Shown here one piece after another: positions 7,016 to 15,626 of a stretch of 64,000 nucleotides of DNA. Numbering within the stretch: position 1 is the first letter of the stretch; each line of letters opens with the position of its first letter. The notes under the pieces were generated by a model. The model was not told the DNA's origin and did no database searches. It saw nothing but the letters and a program-made list of their open reading frames with translations. This DNA comes from Candidatus Melainabacteria bacterium (GTDB taxonomy: Bacteria; Cyanobacteriota; Vampirovibrionia; Obscuribacterales; Obscuribacteraceae). The translations under genes and the position numbers were made by a program. The stretch covers positions 169,568 through 233,567 of the forward strand of contig PLXC01000021.1 of the NCBI GenBank assembly GCA_003151275.1, given 5' to 3'.

Positions 7016-9733
7016 TCACTCTTGGTTTGGGTCGAATAACCTACCCAGTGTGCTGTTTAGCAACTCACTGTCGATTGCTGATTGCTCGACAATCGTAATT
7101 AGATTTTCCGGTCGGGCATAATCAGGTTTAGAGCTGTAAAATTTGTCGATGTCATCCCATACCGGCAGCTCAATTTGTTGTCGCGACTTTAGTTCGACGA
7201 TACGTTTTCCGTCCATCCATGTCTGTTTCAACATAGCTTGATTCAGATCAGCTATCAACCAAGCAACATTCCTGTCGTAAAAGAATGCCTCAGCGATGCT
7301 TATCAGAGTATCCGTTGATGCAATTAAAGCCTTCGGTCTGATGATCGGAGTGCTGGAAGTCTTTTTCTTTTTTTTCGCCATTACCGGCGTTTGATCAGAT
7401 GATTGAAAGTTGGTTATGGTTGACTCTTTAGGAGCTTCTAGGACGGCATCGATGGTGATGGACATCGGCGAATCAGATGATTGCCTATAAACTACATTTT
7501 GAAGTTTGTCCTCGGAACTCGATTCTGCGGCAAACTCGTTCTCGTCGTCGATTTCGCTAAGTTCAGAAGTTGTCGATTGATGTTGGTCAGACACAGAATT
7601 AAAGTTTTTCTCGCTTCTTATCGTGAGCGATTCTGTTGGTTTGCTACCAGGAATGAGTTCTGTACGTGGACCGTTCCTCGGAACTCCGGTCCGAATACGA
7701 GACGCACCAGCTGCGGCAATAATAACGGCTAATGCGATCTCGCTGCCTAATATGTATCGCTTTTCATTCGGATTGAATCGTGTTCTCGTGACGCCAGCCA
7801 GCGATGAAGATTCCGCGCTTATGCCATCGTTTCCGATGGTAGGGGTGCTTTTGCCACCGGTTCCGATGTGGTCGGTGCTGGAAACTAGTCTAGGGCAGGA
7901 TTTATCAATTGTCGTAATAGGTAATTTAGGACCGCTATAAACACGATTATTCGCATCGGTTTTGTCTTGCGCAATGTTCGACGGAAGCAGAGCACGCCTG
8001 GTGGACCAATTTCCAGTAAGGTGATAAGTGACTGCTTTTGAAGTCTCGGCGTGATTATCATGGAGAGCTGAGTGCCAGCGAAGCTCGGATACACCGTGAG
8101 TCTGCAGAAGATGCACGAAGCTTTCAGTGCGTTCTCTCAGACTTGAATTTCCGAAACCAGGATTTTCTGTCGTCATAGCTTTTAAATCTGGCGAAGTAAA
8201 AGCAGAACCTTTTGCCACAATTAAATCAGGCGATTTTTTTGCCACAATCGAATCATGAGTTGGAAAAGCGTCAGGGTTTGCAAGTATGGTATGGCTTTTT
8301 TGATCCACAGGTTCCATTTTTGAGGTCTTTTTTTCATTCGAACTTGATCTGGAGTCGTAGGCAGGTCTTTGCGGTAAGCCCGAAATTTTGTTTTGATCCA
8401 CGCTACCTTCTGACATCGGTTTTGCCCCAGATTCTCTTGAGCTTCTGGCGACGCCAATGTCTGCGTTTTGGTCCGAGTTCTGAACACGAACCGTTAACGG
8501 TTCATTTTTCCGGGGCGGTTGGGCGAGCCCGTCAGCAATAGTGATGTTGTCATTTGGCGCGTTTTGGTTGGACTTCTGGATTGGCAATTGAGGATCGAAT
8601 TTTTCGGATCCTGATCTAACATTAATTTGTGGAGCTGTGTGTTGCGTTTGGGAAAAGTCCATATGCGTATTCGAGTTAGGGGCGGATTTAAAGTTGGCTT
8701 TATCTTCAGTGATGGACTTAACCGAGTCTGAATCAATGAGGACTTTTGGGGTGATATTAAGGTGATCTAGCTTGTTATCATCTTTCAGGGAATAGCGCTG
8801 TGCGGATGCTTCATTATTTTGCGGATTGTTCTGAACAACATTATCCCAAGTAATTGGACTGCTTTTCTGGCTCCCAAATTCAGCACGATCTACTTTGCCA
8901 CCACTGATTTCTTTATTTACATTTTTCTGAGAATTTACTTCTGGGATTTCATCGCCCTTCTGGCACTTAACGCCATAACTAGCATCGGCGAGTAAAGCAG
9001 CGGAGCTAGAATGACTGGAGGAATTTCGATTTTCAAATAATTTGTCTGGCTCAGTAGATGGCGGCTTAGGTTGCGTGCGCGTATCCGCTTTCAAAGCTGT
9101 TTTCGATGAGTTCGAGTCTTCACCCACTTTCGATTCCAATTGCCCCAAATGGCCTGAATCGATCAACCCGGGTAGCTTTGTTGAAGTTAGCCTCTCAGGG
9201 GAGTTGTGAGAACTTCTGTTATCTTCTCCGTCGGACGCGCCTGAGACTTGCGTTTTGATTGAGTCAGAAGCTATGGCGGTGCTTATATTGGTGGCTATTT
9301 CTCCCTTTGCGTCAACAATGGCTTGTTGTTGGGAGCGTTCGCTAATTTCTTGCTCCATGTTTTTTACAAAGGCGGTGTGATCGTAAAACGGAATACTCGC
9401 TGTAAGTGAATCATGCAGCGATGTGTAGATTTTCAAGTCGGCTTTCTGTTGTGTGCTCAGGTTCGCATCACTGGGATCAAGGTTTTTGCCCCGAAGATAA
9501 CTGGCGATACTTTCAGGCGGCAATTGTGCCACCAGTGTTTTTGCGTCAAATCCAGTAACCGCACCGAGAGCCGAGTTGACAGCTTGACCCGCAAGCTCGG
9601 TCATGACGCTCAGCGGATCTGCGCCCTGGGTGGGTTTGTTCTTCCCATCTTTGCCGTGGTGGTCAGATTCACTAGCCACTTCGTCCGCCCTCGACCCTGC
9701 AGAGCCATTGTGCCCTGCCAGGCAGTGACTCAA
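7016..9733 (-). CDS. Large low-complexity membrane protein with a C-terminal LysM-like domain
   Basis: About 905 residues. Residues about 40-170 are helical, followed by about 500 residues rich in Ser, Asn, Asp, Lys and Gln that look disordered. One transmembrane helix (LGSEIALAVIIAAAGAS) lies at about residue 690. The C-terminal part contains DTLISIAEAFFYDRNVAWLI, then a Trp-Asp-Gly turn and a block ending IELPVWDD, the layout of a LysM domain preceding a short tail. A cell-wall or envelope role is inferred. The start is uncertain: the longest frame opens with TTG at 9733, 25 bases after the dehydrogenase stop, without a good ribosome-binding site; an ATG at 9604 is possible. A copy of the window's palindrome lies inside the gene at 8488-8503. 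Confidence 0.7.
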   Translation of the reverse strand: MSHCLAGHNGSAGSRADEVASESDHHGKDGKNKPTQGADPLSVMTELAGQAVNSALGAVTGFDAKTLVAQLPPESIASYLRGKNLDPSDANLSTQQKADLKIYTSLHDSLTASIPFYDHTAFVKNMEQEISERSQQQAIVDAKGEIATNISTAIASDSIKTQVSGASDGEDNRSSHNSPERLTSTKLPGLIDSGHLGQLESKVGEDSNSSKTALKADTRTQPKPPSTEPDKLFENRNSSSHSSSAALLADASYGVKCQKGDEIPEVNSQKNVNKEISGGKVDRAEFGSQKSSPITWDNVVQNNPQNNEASAQRYSLKDDNKLDHLNITPKVLIDSDSVKSITEDKANFKSAPNSNTHMDFSQTQHTAPQINVRSGSEKFDPQLPIQKSNQNAPNDNITIADGLAQPPRKNEPLTVRVQNSDQNADIGVARSSRESGAKPMSEGSVDQNKISGLPQRPAYDSRSSSNEKKTSKMEPVDQKSHTILANPDAFPTHDSIVAKKSPDLIVAKGSAFTSPDLKAMTTENPGFGNSSLRERTESFVHLLQTHGVSELRWHSALHDNHAETSKAVTYHLTGNWSTRRALLPSNIAQDKTDANNRVYSGPKLPITTIDKSCPRLVSSTDHIGTGGKSTPTIGNDGISAESSSLAGVTRTRFNPNEKRYILGSEIALAVIIAAAGASRIRTGVPRNGPRTELIPGSKPTESLTIRSEKNFNSVSDQHQSTTSELSEIDDENEFAAESSSEDKLQNVVYRQSSDSPMSITIDAVLEAPKESTITNFQSSDQTPVMAKKKKKTSSTPIIRPKALIASTDTLISIAEAFFYDRNVAWLIADLNQAMLKQTWMDGKRIVELKSRQQIELPVWDDIDKFYSSKPDYARPENLITIVEQSAIDSELLNSTLGRLFDPNQE
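8488..8503. repeat. Interspersed palindrome, copy 1 (perfect, in coding sequence)
   Basis: GAACCGTTAACGGTTC is a perfect 16-base inverted repeat followed on the plus strand by ATTTTT. It lies inside the LysM-like protein gene, in the low-complexity part, where it encodes a Glu-Pro-Leu-Thr-Val-like stretch. It is the only one of nine copies in this window found inside an apparently intact gene. Confidence 0.7.
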
Positions 9734-9757
9734 TCTGGCGGTGATTCGATTAATCCG

Positions 9758-10532
9758 TCATCGCGCCGCTTGGATCCGTTTAATCAGTCTTGTAGAGACG
9801 CTTCTAGGTGTCAGTTTAGTCGCGAACGCCATCAGCTTGTTCATTGCTCCCGTAATGACGATAGTTTCACCGTGCATCATGCCGCGATAACCTTCTTCGG
9901 CGACGGTGGTAGAGTTCATTGGTTTAACCATCGAAAACAATTTTGATCGACCTAAACCTGCTCTTTCCTGAAATTCTGTTTGAGTGGCTCCTGGACACAC
10001 CACCGTCACAGTAATGCCGGTCCCCTCAAGTTCACAAGCTAATGCTTCGGAGAAAGACAGAACATAAGCTTTGCTTGCATAATAAACCGCCATCTGTGGA
10101 CCAGAAACGAAAGCAGCCATGGAAGCCAAATTCATTATTTTTCCACTTTTATTTTTGAGCATTGTCGGAAGAATTAGCTTGGTTAGTTTCGTTAAGGCGA
10201 CAATGTTGACTTGCAACAGTGCCATCTCTGCGTCAAGCGAATTTTCAGAAAAATTTCCATAGTTGGCAAAGCCTGCATTATTGATCAGCACTTGGATCTC
10301 CAAATTTTGCGCGGCGAGCTGCTCCATTATCTTCTCGCATGCGTCAGGGGCCGAAAGATCCTGGACGATTACATATGTTTCAATAGATTGCTTTCTCAAC
10401 TCTTCGGCTCGTCGTTCAAGTTGGTGTTTTACGGGCTGTCAGAACAATGGAATAACCGTCTTTAGCAAGTAGTTTGCAAATTTCGAAACCGATCCCTTCA
10501 GAAGCTCCCGTCACTAACGCAATTTTGGCCAA
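9758..10532 (-). pseudogene. Short-chain dehydrogenase/reductase broken by a one-base frameshift
   Basis: The gene starts at TTG 10532 behind a good AGGAG. It encodes a Rossmann N-terminus with the glycine motif VTGASEGIG and proceeds through SIVLTAR, then hits a stop. Removing one A from the AAAA run (TTTT on the plus strand, 10427-10430) restores a continuous frame through LERRAEEL to the long downstream frame. That frame carries NNAGFA, the Ser of NLASMAA, the catalytic YYASK (Tyr and Lys) and CPGATQTEF. The full product would be about 257 residues, normal for classical SDRs, NAD(P)-dependent oxidoreductases. Because the break is in a homopolymer and everything else is intact, it may be a sequencing error or a very recent mutation. 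Confidence 0.8.
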
Positions 10533-10606
10533 TTTGAATTCTCCTGAAAGGCGATGATTGAACGTGTATCCTTGACTAATAGCAATGAGGAAACTGAGAC
10601 TTCAGT

Positions 10607-11110
10607 ATGACACCTGAGGAGTTGAAAGTATTTTTTGATCTTAAGCCGCTTCCACTGGAGGGCGGTTATTTTAGCGAATTTTTCAGGTCACCGGAGACTC
10701 TGACGCAGTCGGCGCTACCTGAGCGATACAAGAGTAGTAAGTCGACGATGACTTCAATCTTTTATTTGCTTGAGCCTGGTACTTTTTCTGCTTTTCACCG
10801 ATTGCAATCCGACGAGATTTATCATTTTTATCTTGGTGACCCCGTTGATCTGGTGCTCCTCAACATGGACGGCTCACTAACGAACGTCACTTTAGGGTCG
10901 GATATTTATGCGGGACACCAGCTGCAATACGCTGTTCCCAAGGGCGTTTGGCAAGGGTCTGCGCTTATGCCCGGTGGTCAGTACGCCCTAATGGGTTGCA
11001 CTGTGGCGCCTGGGTTCGATCCAGACGATTACGAGCATGGACACTGGGAAACTTTGCTGCGTCAGTATCCAGCCCACCATGCATTGATCATGAAATTGAC
11101 GAAAAAATAA
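10607..11110 (+). CDS. DUF985 cupin-family protein
   Basis: A 167-residue single-domain cupin. The signature of the DUF985 (COG3542, Cupin_5) family is present: EGGYFSEFFRS near the N-terminus, SIFYLLEPGTFSAFHRL and SDEIYHFYLGDPV in the middle, and VAPGFDPDDYEHG near the end, with histidine and glutamate residues at the usual metal-site positions. Biochemical function of the family is poorly defined; a small-molecule isomerase, epimerase or binding role is possible. It is transcribed divergently from the dehydrogenase gene; about 75 bases between them must hold both promoters. ATG at 10607 lacks a strong ribosome-binding site. Confidence 0.85.
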   Translation: MTPEELKVFFDLKPLPLEGGYFSEFFRSPETLTQSALPERYKSSKSTMTSIFYLLEPGTFSAFHRLQSDEIYHFYLGDPVDLVLLNMDGSLTNVTLGSDIYAGHQLQYAVPKGVWQGSALMPGGQYALMGCTVAPGFDPDDYEHGHWETLLRQYPAHHALIMKLTKK

Positions 11111-11183
11111 ACTGATTAGCTCATGTTAGGTGCGGACTGCGAATAATAATCCTGCATTTTTGAACCCTGTTTAAATGGTTTGC

Positions 11184-11963
11184 TCAATCAAGGCGACGAA
11201 GCACATAGACGAGTCTTTGAGACTCATGCTCATCAAACTCCGTATCGGGATTTAATGCACCCAGTTTGCAGACAATTTCAAAGGCCTCACTTTCACGAAT
11301 GACCTCTTCGAGTGCTTCGCCTGACCATGACCGAACTGTCAAATAGTCTTGAAAGTTGATTGGCTCTCCTCGCAATTCTCCAACGATATGCACAAAGACT
11401 TTGCGAATGTGCCTGTCTTGATCAAATTCATCATCGGCACTGCCAAAATCTACTCGCATTTGTAGCCCTTGCATCTCTACGATCCACGAGGCTGCGTGCA
11501 GCGAAGTGCGATCAGTCCACGGTGGATAATGCGCTTCAATAACGTAGAGACCACTCTCATTTAAGTGACGCCAAACTGCAGACAAGTGTCTGGAGAGATC
11601 GTCATCCGTATACATGTGTCCAATTGAATTGAGCAAAATCATAGCCAAATCAAATTTATGAGGAATGGCAAAATCTCGCATGTTCGCTTGAAAAACATCT
11701 AGTGATACTGAATTTCGCTTTGCCAAGTCAGAGGCATAGCGACACATGTCAGCGGCAGAATCCAATACTGCTGATTTATAGTTTCGCCCCGCGAATTCAA
11801 GTGAGTGGCGTCCTGGTCCTGCAGCAAGTTCCAGGACGCGCTCTAATTGATGATTCTTCCGAAAACGTCGATGACATTCGATCAAACCATCTACATGGTG
11901 TCCGACGAGAGGGCGTCGAAAGGCGAGGTCATAGAGCAAGGGTATTTTGTAGAGTTTTTGCAT
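11184..11963 (-). CDS. Class I SAM-dependent methyltransferase
   Basis: A 259-residue methyltransferase read from the ATG at 11963; the longer frame starts with a TTG and a poor N-terminus. Motif I is VLELAAGPGRHSLEFA, followed by an acidic residue ending beta-2 (AVLDSAADM). ANMRDF fits motif II and FDLAMILLNSIGHM fits motif III. The later ESGLYVIEAHYP strand is typical of the Methyltransf_25 group. The substrate cannot be told from sequence. No ribosome-binding site is obvious. Its 5' end faces the flavin reductase remnant. Confidence 0.8.
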   Translation of the reverse strand: MQKLYKIPLLYDLAFRRPLVGHHVDGLIECHRRFRKNHQLERVLELAAGPGRHSLEFAGRNYKSAVLDSAADMCRYASDLAKRNSVSLDVFQANMRDFAIPHKFDLAMILLNSIGHMYTDDDLSRHLSAVWRHLNESGLYVIEAHYPPWTDRTSLHAASWIVEMQGLQMRVDFGSADDEFDQDRHIRKVFVHIVGELRGEPINFQDYLTVRSWSGEALEEVIRESEAFEIVCKLGALNPDTEFDEHESQRLVYVLRRLD

Positions 11964-12036
11964 CTTGGCAAAAAATGGTGGTGTACAAGTTCGATTAAGA
12001 TAACATGCAATTATTGATCCAGTGCCGGGGAAGGAA

Positions 12037-12245
12037 ATGCGTCGCAACTACAACAAGAAAGACTTTCCCGTTACCAATATTCGTCGATTCCTTGAACCGG
12101 GCCCGATTGTGCTTGTCAGTTCAGCCTGGAAAGGAGAGTTGAACATTATGACTATGGGTTGGCAGACGGTCAATGAATTTTCACTCTCTCTGGTAGGTTG
12201 CATGCACAGCTGCCAATCATAGTTTTGAATGATTCGAAGAAGCAA
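12037..12245 (+). pseudogene. Flavin reductase-like protein, decayed N-terminal remnant
   Basis: From ATG 12037 the frame encodes a typical flavin reductase-like start: RRNYNKKDFPVT, then PGPIVLVSSAWKG, NIMTMGWQTV and EFSLSLVGC. It then fails at a stop near 12220. Homology continues in other frames: AANHSFE one frame over, then MIRRSKE in a third, so at least two indels have occurred. Intact members are about 170-200 residues and bind FMN; only about 65-70 are recognisable here. The following 265 bases, up to 12510, show no further clear homology. Non-functional. Confidence 0.75.
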
Positions 12246-12510
12246 GGAATGAGTTCCGGAACCGGCAGTTCAAACATTAAGGGGTGGGGTGATCCTTTGA
12301 TCTTTTTCCTTCCGTTTAATATGTTAAGCCAAAAACTCGGGTTTTGACGAAACTGAATTGCTTTGTCTATCAAGGTTTTTCAGGATCACAATTGTCCCGA
12401 AAGGCTGATGTAATATTGCTTAACTTTAGATGGGATCAAAATCAAAAATTTTTTCTGAAGAGTGCCTCGGGTTTTAATCAAAGAAATTTGTTGACCTACG
12501 AAAGGCTCGA

Positions 12511-13054
12511 ATGATTAGTAAAAGGAGCATAAGCCGAGACAATTCGGGCAGGGCAATTTGCGGGATAATTAACGCACCAAGAAATAATCAGGTATTGAAG
12601 ATGCCAACTGAAGATTTTCCAAATAACAAGTTTTTCTATCGTTCAGAAAAGGAACCGATCTTTGTTCGAAAAAGACCTCCCGTAATTAAAGCGCAGTATT
12701 TGTACAAATTTGATAACCGTTTTGTGATGATGTGTTTGAGCAGCTACGATCAGTTTCGAACTTGATCAGCGCACAATCGGTCCAGCGGCAAAATTTTTAA
12801 AAGAAGGGCTGGAAGGAATTGTCGTTCACGCGGAGGGCAATCGGTTCACAAAAGTAGAATTGCCCTTGATTGTTGAACTTAAAGTGGTTGCAGTATCAGA
12901 AGTATCGCCGCAGGAGAGTGATACTAATTGCGATGGCAAGTTGTCTGCCGAGCTCGAGACAGGTGCCACCATGCTCGTATCGGCGCAAGTAAAGCCCGGT
13001 GACAAGATTCGCGTGGATACGAAACTGGGTGAATACGTTGACCGATTAGGCTAA
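12511..13054 (+). pseudogene. Elongation factor P-like paralogue, frameshifted and with a degenerate first domain
   Basis: Two frames together resemble EF-P domains II and III. The first frame (from ATG 12511, behind AAAGG) ends QYLYKFDNRFVMM and SSYDQF, then stops. Removing one T near 12758 joins it to ELDQRTIGPAAKFLKEGLEG, KVELPLIVELKVV, LETGATMLVSAQV and finally GDKIRVDTKLGEYVDR, the EF-P C-terminal signature. The first, KOW-like domain is shortened and unrecognisable, and the loop that carries the conserved modifiable Lys/Arg (PGKG) is missing. EF-P relieves ribosome stalling at polyproline. This copy could not do so, and the functional gene must lie elsewhere. Confidence 0.8.
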
Positions 13055-13369
13055 CCAAGAGAACGGCAAGGTCTATGAAGTGCTGTTCCTCGTGATTTCC
13101 TGTTCACGAAATTTGTTTTGAACGCTCAATTGCCTTGACTAGCCTTGGCTCCTTTGCTTATATCCGCTCATAACGCACGCCCAATCCCTGTTTGGCTCGT
13201 TCTTTATCCGCATTTCAACCTTCAGTCAGTCGAATTTCTAAGCAATTATCTACCCTCACGGCCCACAGGTTCTGCGTTACTCCGCTTAATGGCGGGCCAA
13301 AGTTGTTGGATTTTGGATTAAAGTAGTGGGTTGGGTAGATATTACTTGGCAGGCTTAGCGGGATCGAAC
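13055..13369 (+). other. Intergenic region upstream of the TPR protein gene
   Basis: About 315 bases with no supportable ORF, hairpin terminator or repeat. It follows the EF-P remnant and must hold the promoter of the TPR/methyltransferase gene pair. I could not define -35/-10 elements with confidence. Confidence 0.3.
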
Positions 13370-14494
13370 ATGCAGAACGTCAAATTAGACTGGGAAGAAC
13401 TGCGTAAAGCGGGTCAACTGGCCTTTGAAGAGCAGCGTTACGAAGATTGTGAGCAAATCTGGTTGGAGGCGCTTGAAGGCGCGAAGTATAGCGCCAACGA
13501 GCTCCAGGCTGCGACAACCAATTTGGACCTGGCGCTTCTCTATAATGCTGTGGGTCAATACCAGCAGGCTGAGCCTCACATCACCCATTCCCTAGAGCTG
13601 CGAGCGAGAAATCTCGGTGACCAAAGTTTAGAAGTTGCCGAGTGCCTGACAGCGTTGGCTAAGAATCAGGGTTTTCAGGGGAAGATGCACGAGTGCGAGC
13701 AGCTGTATCGGCGTGCCTTGCAAACCAAAGAAGTTATGTTGGGATCCGAGCACAGTGATGTGGCTGATAGCCTGCAAGAGTTGGCTAACTTTTACGCATC
13801 CGTCGGAAATTTTGCCGAGTGCGAACCTTTGTTGCTTCGCTCTCTCTCCATCAAAGAATCAACGTCGGGACTTTTGAGCAGAGAAGTTGCGAGCAGTCTC
13901 AAGACGCTGGCAAGAATTTATCGCAAGCAAGGACGTTTCAACGAAGCCGACCAATTCTATTTGAAGACACTTGAAGTTAAGGAACAATTGCTAGGACCGG
14001 ACCACGAGGAGGTGGCTGAGACACTTCGAAGTCTAGCAAACAACTACTCATATCAAGGCAAATATGCTGAAGCTGAGCCACTCTACAAGAGGTCGCTCGA
14101 GATTTACGAGAAAAATCCTGATCCGGATCATTCCGAAATTGCGACGAATTTACATAACCTTGCTGTTCTGTATTACAAAATGAGCCGCGATGGTGAAGCT
14201 GCAATGCTCTATCGGCGTGCCCTTGAACTTTTTTCGACCGTGCTTGGTACAGAGCATCCGGAAGTGGCAACGACATTATTGTCAATGGCAAAGTTCTACG
14301 AAGAACGCAAGAAGTATGATAAAGCTGCAACGCTGACAAACTTGGCAGTGCAGATCTATGAAAAGAATTATGGTCCGGATCATAAAACGGTCGGTGCCGC
14401 GTTGAAAGATTTAGCAGAATTGTATAGCGCACAGGGTCGAACAATTGAGTCTGAGGACTTGCGTCAGCGCGCTCAGGCGATTCTATCCACCTAG
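13370..14494 (+). CDS. TPR protein (kinesin-light-chain type repeats)
   Basis: A 374-residue protein read from ATG 13370; the TTG 39 bases upstream is less likely. It consists almost entirely of tetratricopeptide repeats with the 42-residue period of kinesin-light-chain/TPR_12 repeats, about nine units. Each has the pattern of a short linker around LG(P/S)(D/E)H, an A-helix with L..LA..Y...G and a B-helix with EAEPLY.R.LEI. There is no signal peptide or membrane segment, so it is probably a cytoplasmic protein-interaction scaffold. It lies 14 bases upstream of the Dnmt2-like gene on the same strand, which suggests co-transcription. No partner can be named. Confidence 0.85.
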   Translation: MQNVKLDWEELRKAGQLAFEEQRYEDCEQIWLEALEGAKYSANELQAATTNLDLALLYNAVGQYQQAEPHITHSLELRARNLGDQSLEVAECLTALAKNQGFQGKMHECEQLYRRALQTKEVMLGSEHSDVADSLQELANFYASVGNFAECEPLLLRSLSIKESTSGLLSREVASSLKTLARIYRKQGRFNEADQFYLKTLEVKEQLLGPDHEEVAETLRSLANNYSYQGKYAEAEPLYKRSLEIYEKNPDPDHSEIATNLHNLAVLYYKMSRDGEAAMLYRRALELFSTVLGTEHPEVATTLLSMAKFYEERKKYDKAATLTNLAVQIYEKNYGPDHKTVGAALKDLAELYSAQGRTIESEDLRQRAQAILST

Positions 14495-14508
14495 GCGAAC
14501 TGAAGGCA

Positions 14509-15411
14509 ATGATCCGCGCAATCGAATTTTATTCAGGAATAGGCGCCTTCTCGCAAGCAGTTAGAAATTCCTCAGTCGCAGTTATCGCCGCTTTTGATCA
14601 AAGTGAAGCAGCGAATGAAACGTTCGCCCTTAATTATCGTTTGCAACCAAGGTCGAAAAATCTCGATTCGATTTCAGAACAAGAAATTGACAGCGCTGAC
14701 CTTTGGTGGATGAGCCCACCGTGCACTCCTTTCAGCGTTCGCGGCAAACAGTTAGACAACCTTGATACCCGAGCAAAATCATTCCTGAATCTGATTGAGA
14801 AGATACCCCAAAAGTTGCCGCAGGCGATTTTGATTGAAAATGTTGCGGCTTTTCAACAGTCTCGGGTGCATGCCCTTCTGCGGAAGACACTGATTGAATG
14901 CCACTATCATATAAACGAAGTGTCAATGTGCTCGACACAATTCGGTGTTCCGATGAGTAGACGCCGTTTTTTTCTCATTGCTTCGACTGAGCCTTTATTG
15001 TTGATCGATCCTGATCCAATTCCGCTCATTCCGCTCTCATCATTTTTGCAAGAGGCTTTTGCTGAGCTCATTTTGGATGATCAAACAGTCAGCAAGTATG
15101 GCGATGGATTCGACATTGTGAACGAAGATGTTTTACATAAAACTCTGATCTGTTTCACAAAAGAATACGCTCGATGTATGAAAGCTAGTGGCACCATTTT
15201 GCGCATGCGAGATCATCGGCTAAGGAGAATTTCGCCAAACGAGATTTTAGGATTGCTCGGTTTTCAAAATGACTTTGTGTTTCCAGCGGGGATGGACTTA
15301 CCAACACAGTGGAAACTAGTTGGCAATTCAGTCGATGTGAGAGCAATTCAGCACCTGATCAAGCAGGTCGCTGCTGTTGTCGATAACGGACGCTGCTTAC
15401 AAGCTAAGTAA
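14509..15411 (+). CDS. Dnmt2/TRDMT1-like cytosine-C5 methyltransferase
   Basis: A 300-residue C5-methyltransferase with all core motifs: IEFYSGIGAF (SAM binding), SPPCTPFS with catalytic Cys-72, LIENV (110-112), QFGVPMSRRRFF (144-155) and LVGNSVDV (about 270-277). Several stretches are closer to Dnmt2 than to restriction-type enzymes: DTRAKSFLNLIEKIPQ after the PPC loop, the CFTKEY motif (Cys-215) with SGTIL after it, and LLGFQNDFVFP. The region between motifs VIII and IX is short, leaving little room for a DNA target-recognition domain. Dnmt2 proteins methylate C38 of certain tRNAs; bacterial members such as that of Geobacter are known. Here tRNA is the likely substrate, by inference. No restriction endonuclease gene is adjacent. 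Confidence 0.85.
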   Translation: MIRAIEFYSGIGAFSQAVRNSSVAVIAAFDQSEAANETFALNYRLQPRSKNLDSISEQEIDSADLWWMSPPCTPFSVRGKQLDNLDTRAKSFLNLIEKIPQKLPQAILIENVAAFQQSRVHALLRKTLIECHYHINEVSMCSTQFGVPMSRRRFFLIASTEPLLLIDPDPIPLIPLSSFLQEAFAELILDDQTVSKYGDGFDIVNEDVLHKTLICFTKEYARCMKASGTILRMRDHRLRRISPNEILGLLGFQNDFVFPAGMDLPTQWKLVGNSVDVRAIQHLIKQVAAVVDNGRCLQAK

Positions 15412-15479
15412 GCACGTTAGTGAGAATCAGTTAAAATAGACACGATCTGATTAAGTCATTTGGAGGGCGCGTTGGTCAG

Positions 15480-15508
15480 AAAAAAACCGGTTGCGCTTTG
15501 GCAACCGG
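15480..15508 (-). terminator. Rho-independent terminator of the small lysine-rich gene
   Basis: An 8-bp perfect stem, CCGGTTGC / GCAACCGG, with a six-base loop is followed on the minus strand by a run of seven Ts. It lies 14 bases after the stop of the 34-residue gene on that strand. It has no T-run on the plus strand, so it serves the minus-strand gene. Confidence 0.85.
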
Positions 15509-15521
15509 CATTGGTTCAGTG

Positions 15522-15626
15522 TCACTTATTTCTGGCCTTCTTTTCAGCTTTCGCCACTTTTTTCTCAGCCTTTGTTTTTGTGGGTTTCTTCTTCGTTTCT
15601 TTTTTTGCGTCTTGTTCTTTTCCCAT
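15522..15626 (-). CDS. Very small lysine-rich protein (34 residues)
   Basis: The ATG at 15626 is preceded by GGGAG at eight bases. The frame of 34 residues is about 40 percent lysine with Ala, Glu and Thr (KKETKKKPTKTKAEKKVAKA), and its stop is directly followed by a strong intrinsic terminator. Start site, length and terminator together suggest a real transcript. The composition resembles histone-H1-like or ribosome-associated basic tails, so nucleic-acid binding is likely; function is unknown. A longer frame reaching 15746 exists but has no start signal and a poor N-terminus. Confidence 0.6.
   Translation of the reverse strand: MGKEQDAKKETKKKPTKTKAEKKVAKAEKKARNK

Noticed and set aside
7481..8541. 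Several plus-strand ORFs of 83-109 codons inside the LysM-like gene
   Set aside because: All are antisense to a single long frame with coherent composition; none has a start signal.
14509..15411. Idea that the C5-methyltransferase belongs to a restriction-modification system
   Set aside because: No endonuclease-like gene lies on either side and the target-recognition region is too short.
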